A DNA stretch of 64,000 nucleotides from Flavobacterium jumunjinense. Lineage in GTDB: Bacteria; Bacteroidota; Bacteroidia; Flavobacteriales; Flavobacteriaceae. The position numbers and the translations under genes were made by a program. Position 1 is the stretch's first letter. The number at the start of each line of letters is the position of its first letter. Under the pieces are notes generated by a model, which was not told the DNA's origin, did not search any database, and saw nothing but the letters and a program-made list of their open reading frames with translations. The stretch covers positions 496,001 through 560,000 of the forward strand of contig NZ_CP091285.1 of assembly GCF_021650975.2 (NCBI RefSeq). Reading direction: 5' to 3'. Positions 63,529-64,000 of this stretch are shown here, piece after piece.

Positions 63529-64000
63529 ATGTCTGAAACAACATCTCAAATAATTCATATTGCAAAACAATATGCAAAAGAAAATTTTAATTCTAAATAT
63601 TATGCTGCGCACATACTGAAAGCGCTTTTAAATCAACAATTTGATTTTTTAAAAGAATTAGACGCTAAAGGTATCGATGTCTTCTATTTAGATGAATGGG
63701 CTGATATTAGAATTAGTGAATATCAAAAAGCAAATAAACATTCGGATTCTCCAGAAGCCGATTCTAGTGCAATAATAGTATTAGAAGAAGCTGAAAACAT
63801 TGAAAAAAATTCTGGAATTGATTCTGAGTTTGCATGTCTCCTAAGTGCATTATTAACACCAGGAGTTGGTTTCTCTCATGATCAATTAAAATCATTACCT
63901 GTTAGTCCAACAAGTATCATAGAATTATATCAATCTGGCGGAAAAATAGTAAATCCATCAATTGATTTATCAAACCCTGCTACAACCACTTCAAAAGGTT
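63529..64000 (+). CDS. tssH: TssH/ClpV ATPase, N-terminal part (runs off the window)
   Basis: At least 157 codons, starting MSETTSQIIHIAKQYAKENF at 63529. The N-terminal helical repeats (NSKYYAAHILKALLNQQFDF, then SGIDSEFACLLSALLTPGV) resemble the double-Clp-N region of T6SS sheath-recycling ATPases. The AAA+ domains lie beyond base 64000. It follows tssO by 4 bases. Confidence 0.78.
   Translation, partial: MSETTSQIIHIAKQYAKENFNSKYYAAHILKALLNQQFDFLKELDAKGIDVFYLDEWADIRISEYQKANKHSDSPEADSSAIIVLEEAENIEKNSGIDSEFACLLSALLTPGVGFSHDQLKSLPVSPTSIIELYQSGGKIVNPSIDLSNPATTTSKG

Overview
The window looks like a chromosomal stretch of a marine or aquatic Flavobacteriaceae bacterium (Bacteroidota). The DNA is AT-rich. 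There are many Sec-type lipoproteins, Bacteroidota-style RHS proteins, an RteC plus CTn-type integrase pair, and a subtype iii (Bacteroidota) type VI secretion locus. No rRNA or species-specific marker is present, so I stop at family level.

Region 1 (1-30.9 kb) is a polymorphic-toxin RHS locus. An N-terminal partner protein (59-3475) and one full-length RHS protein with a signal peptide (4427-7840) are followed by a chain of orphan RHS tips. Each tip consists of the end of the conserved RHS core, a variable C-terminal toxin domain and a small immunity-like gene. I count four distinct tips: CT1 (hydrophobic, with a membrane immunity protein), CT2 and CT4 (both JAB/DUF4329-like metallo-domains) and CT3. 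CT1 and CT3 are each present twice. Two nearly identical 8.02-kb blocks (6882-14904 and 16814-24836, period 9,932 bp) carry CT1/Imm1 plus a 6.5-kb recombinase island. The island holds a divergent XRE regulator, a SymE-like protein, a CHC2/Toprim/P-loop replication protein, two tyrosine recombinases (the second lacking key catalytic residues), 11-bp iterons and a GC-rich hairpin-rich noncoding block. A second duplication (24880-26375 and 26759-28254, period 1,879 bp) repeats CT3/Imm3. Orphan tips mostly lack a normal start, so they look like silent cassettes that could be swapped onto the expressed RHS gene by recombination through the conserved core. Short palindromic repeats of three families punctuate the locus. 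One family flanks a DUF559 nuclease gene and has also inserted in frame into the CHC2 gene.

Region 2 (31-37.4 kb, minus strand) is ordinary chromosome: a fused MsrB-MsrA lipoprotein, a small lipoprotein, a lipoxygenase-like membrane-anchored protein and an SLC12-like APC transporter.

Region 3 (37.7-50.4 kb) is a genomic island in tRNA-Ser(TGA). An imperfect direct repeat of about 86 bp ending in the tRNA 3' end brackets it. The tRNA-proximal end carries an integrase, RteC, an excisionase-like protein, a replication-type regulator and a frameshifted DnaC-like ATPase. The distal end carries decayed RHS material with two more tips (an HExxH metallopeptidase and a caspase-like domain) and a set of secreted immunity-like genes, one broken next to a perfect 23-bp inverted repeat.

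Region 4 (50.4-59.2 kb, minus strand) is housekeeping: HppA membrane pyrophosphatase with a Cys/His-rich tail, soluble pyrophosphatase, an AlkA-type glycosylase, a DUF5686 outer-membrane protein, pyruvate dehydrogenase E1 beta and a PKD-domain membrane protein.

Region 5 (59.4-64 kb, plus strand) is the start of a T6SSiii operon: an NlpC/P60 lipoprotein, TssG, TssN, TssK, TssO and the N-terminus of TssH, which runs off the window.
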